From: Aspidiotus rigidus | Taxonomy: Eukaryota; Arthropoda; Insecta; Hemiptera; Diaspididae | NCBI GenBank assembly: GCA_035079385.1 | Contig: JAVHKY010000059.1 | Coordinates: forward strand, 601,001 to 665,000 | DNA: 64,000 nucleotides | Direction of reading: 5' to 3' | Shown here: in pieces, positions 63,926-64,000 of the stretch | How the letters are laid out: every line of letters begins with the position of its first letter | How positions within the stretch are numbered: position 1 is the first letter of the stretch | Position numbers and translations under genes: made by a program | Notes under the pieces: generated by a model | What the model was told of the DNA's origin: nothing | The model's database searches: none | What the model saw: the letters and a program-made list of their open reading frames with translations, nothing else

Positions 63926-64000
63926 GTGACGAAAAAATATATTTCTATTTCGATGCTACGTGAAATTTATTCGCATTGTAGTGTTGAATGTGCTCCGATA

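Noticed and set aside
1..64000. tRNA or rRNA genes
   Set aside because: I saw no convincing tRNA cloverleaf (paired arms with TTCRANNC box) or rRNA core sequence by eye; a covariance search was not possible.

Overview
The window is animal nuclear DNA: genes are split by GT-AG introns, intergenic DNA is AT-rich, and interspersed repeats dominate. I infer an arthropod, most likely an insect, from the sequence of the one host gene and from the repeat types; the species cannot be named.

Only one host gene is supported: a Graf / oligophrenin-type BAR-PH-RhoGAP protein (ARHGAP26/10/42 family) on the + strand. I place 19 coding exons between 16273 and 63925. Their phases are compatible throughout and they give about 748 residues: second half of the BAR domain (exons at 16.3-49.2 kb), PH domain (49.5-57.2 kb), RhoGAP domain with arginine finger (57.3-58.1 kb), and a Ser/Pro-rich linker (58.2-63.9 kb). 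The start of the BAR domain and the C-terminal SH3 domain expected for the family are not found and should lie outside the window on the left and right.

Everything else sits in the introns, mostly the one before 16273, the 23-kb one at 16993-40032 and the 8-kb one at 40144-48217. Region by region: 1-4.3 kb, featureless intron; 4.3-7.6 kb, three broken Penelope-like elements (PLEs); 11.0-15.5 kb, a minus-strand RNase H-bearing non-LTR retrotransposon with a 76-nt poly(A) tail, split by a minisatellite element; 17.3-20.5 kb, a hAT-type element holding two further nested elements; 22.7-25.4 kb, the best preserved PLE; 25.9-30 kb, a PLE carrying a Mutator-like DNA transposon and a short MITE; 32.2-35.05 kb, three copies of one minisatellite element nested in alternating orientation; 35.3-37.0, 42.9-44.5 and 52.7-54.4 kb, three copies of a hAT-ended element with a very AT-rich core; 41.6-47.8 kb, more PLEs; 50-55 kb, small inverted-repeat elements and a solo LTR; 59.7-61.9 kb, a tandem array related to the minisatellite element.

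Most notable: (1) the Mutator-like element at 26339-27319 has 11 pentamers (CCTGA-type) at each end on a strict 15-bp pitch with unrelated 10-bp spacers, in mirror orientation; (2) an abundant family ending in AACAGGGAACCTGTTTTATG with a subterminal inverted copy, a 3' stem-loop, an internal 45-bp minisatellite and TSD-free insertion, which looks like a Helentron-associated (DINE-1/HINE-like) non-autonomous family that repeatedly inserts into itself; (3) hammerhead-like RNA motifs in the PLE terminal repeats, with stem II pairing kept while its sequence changes.
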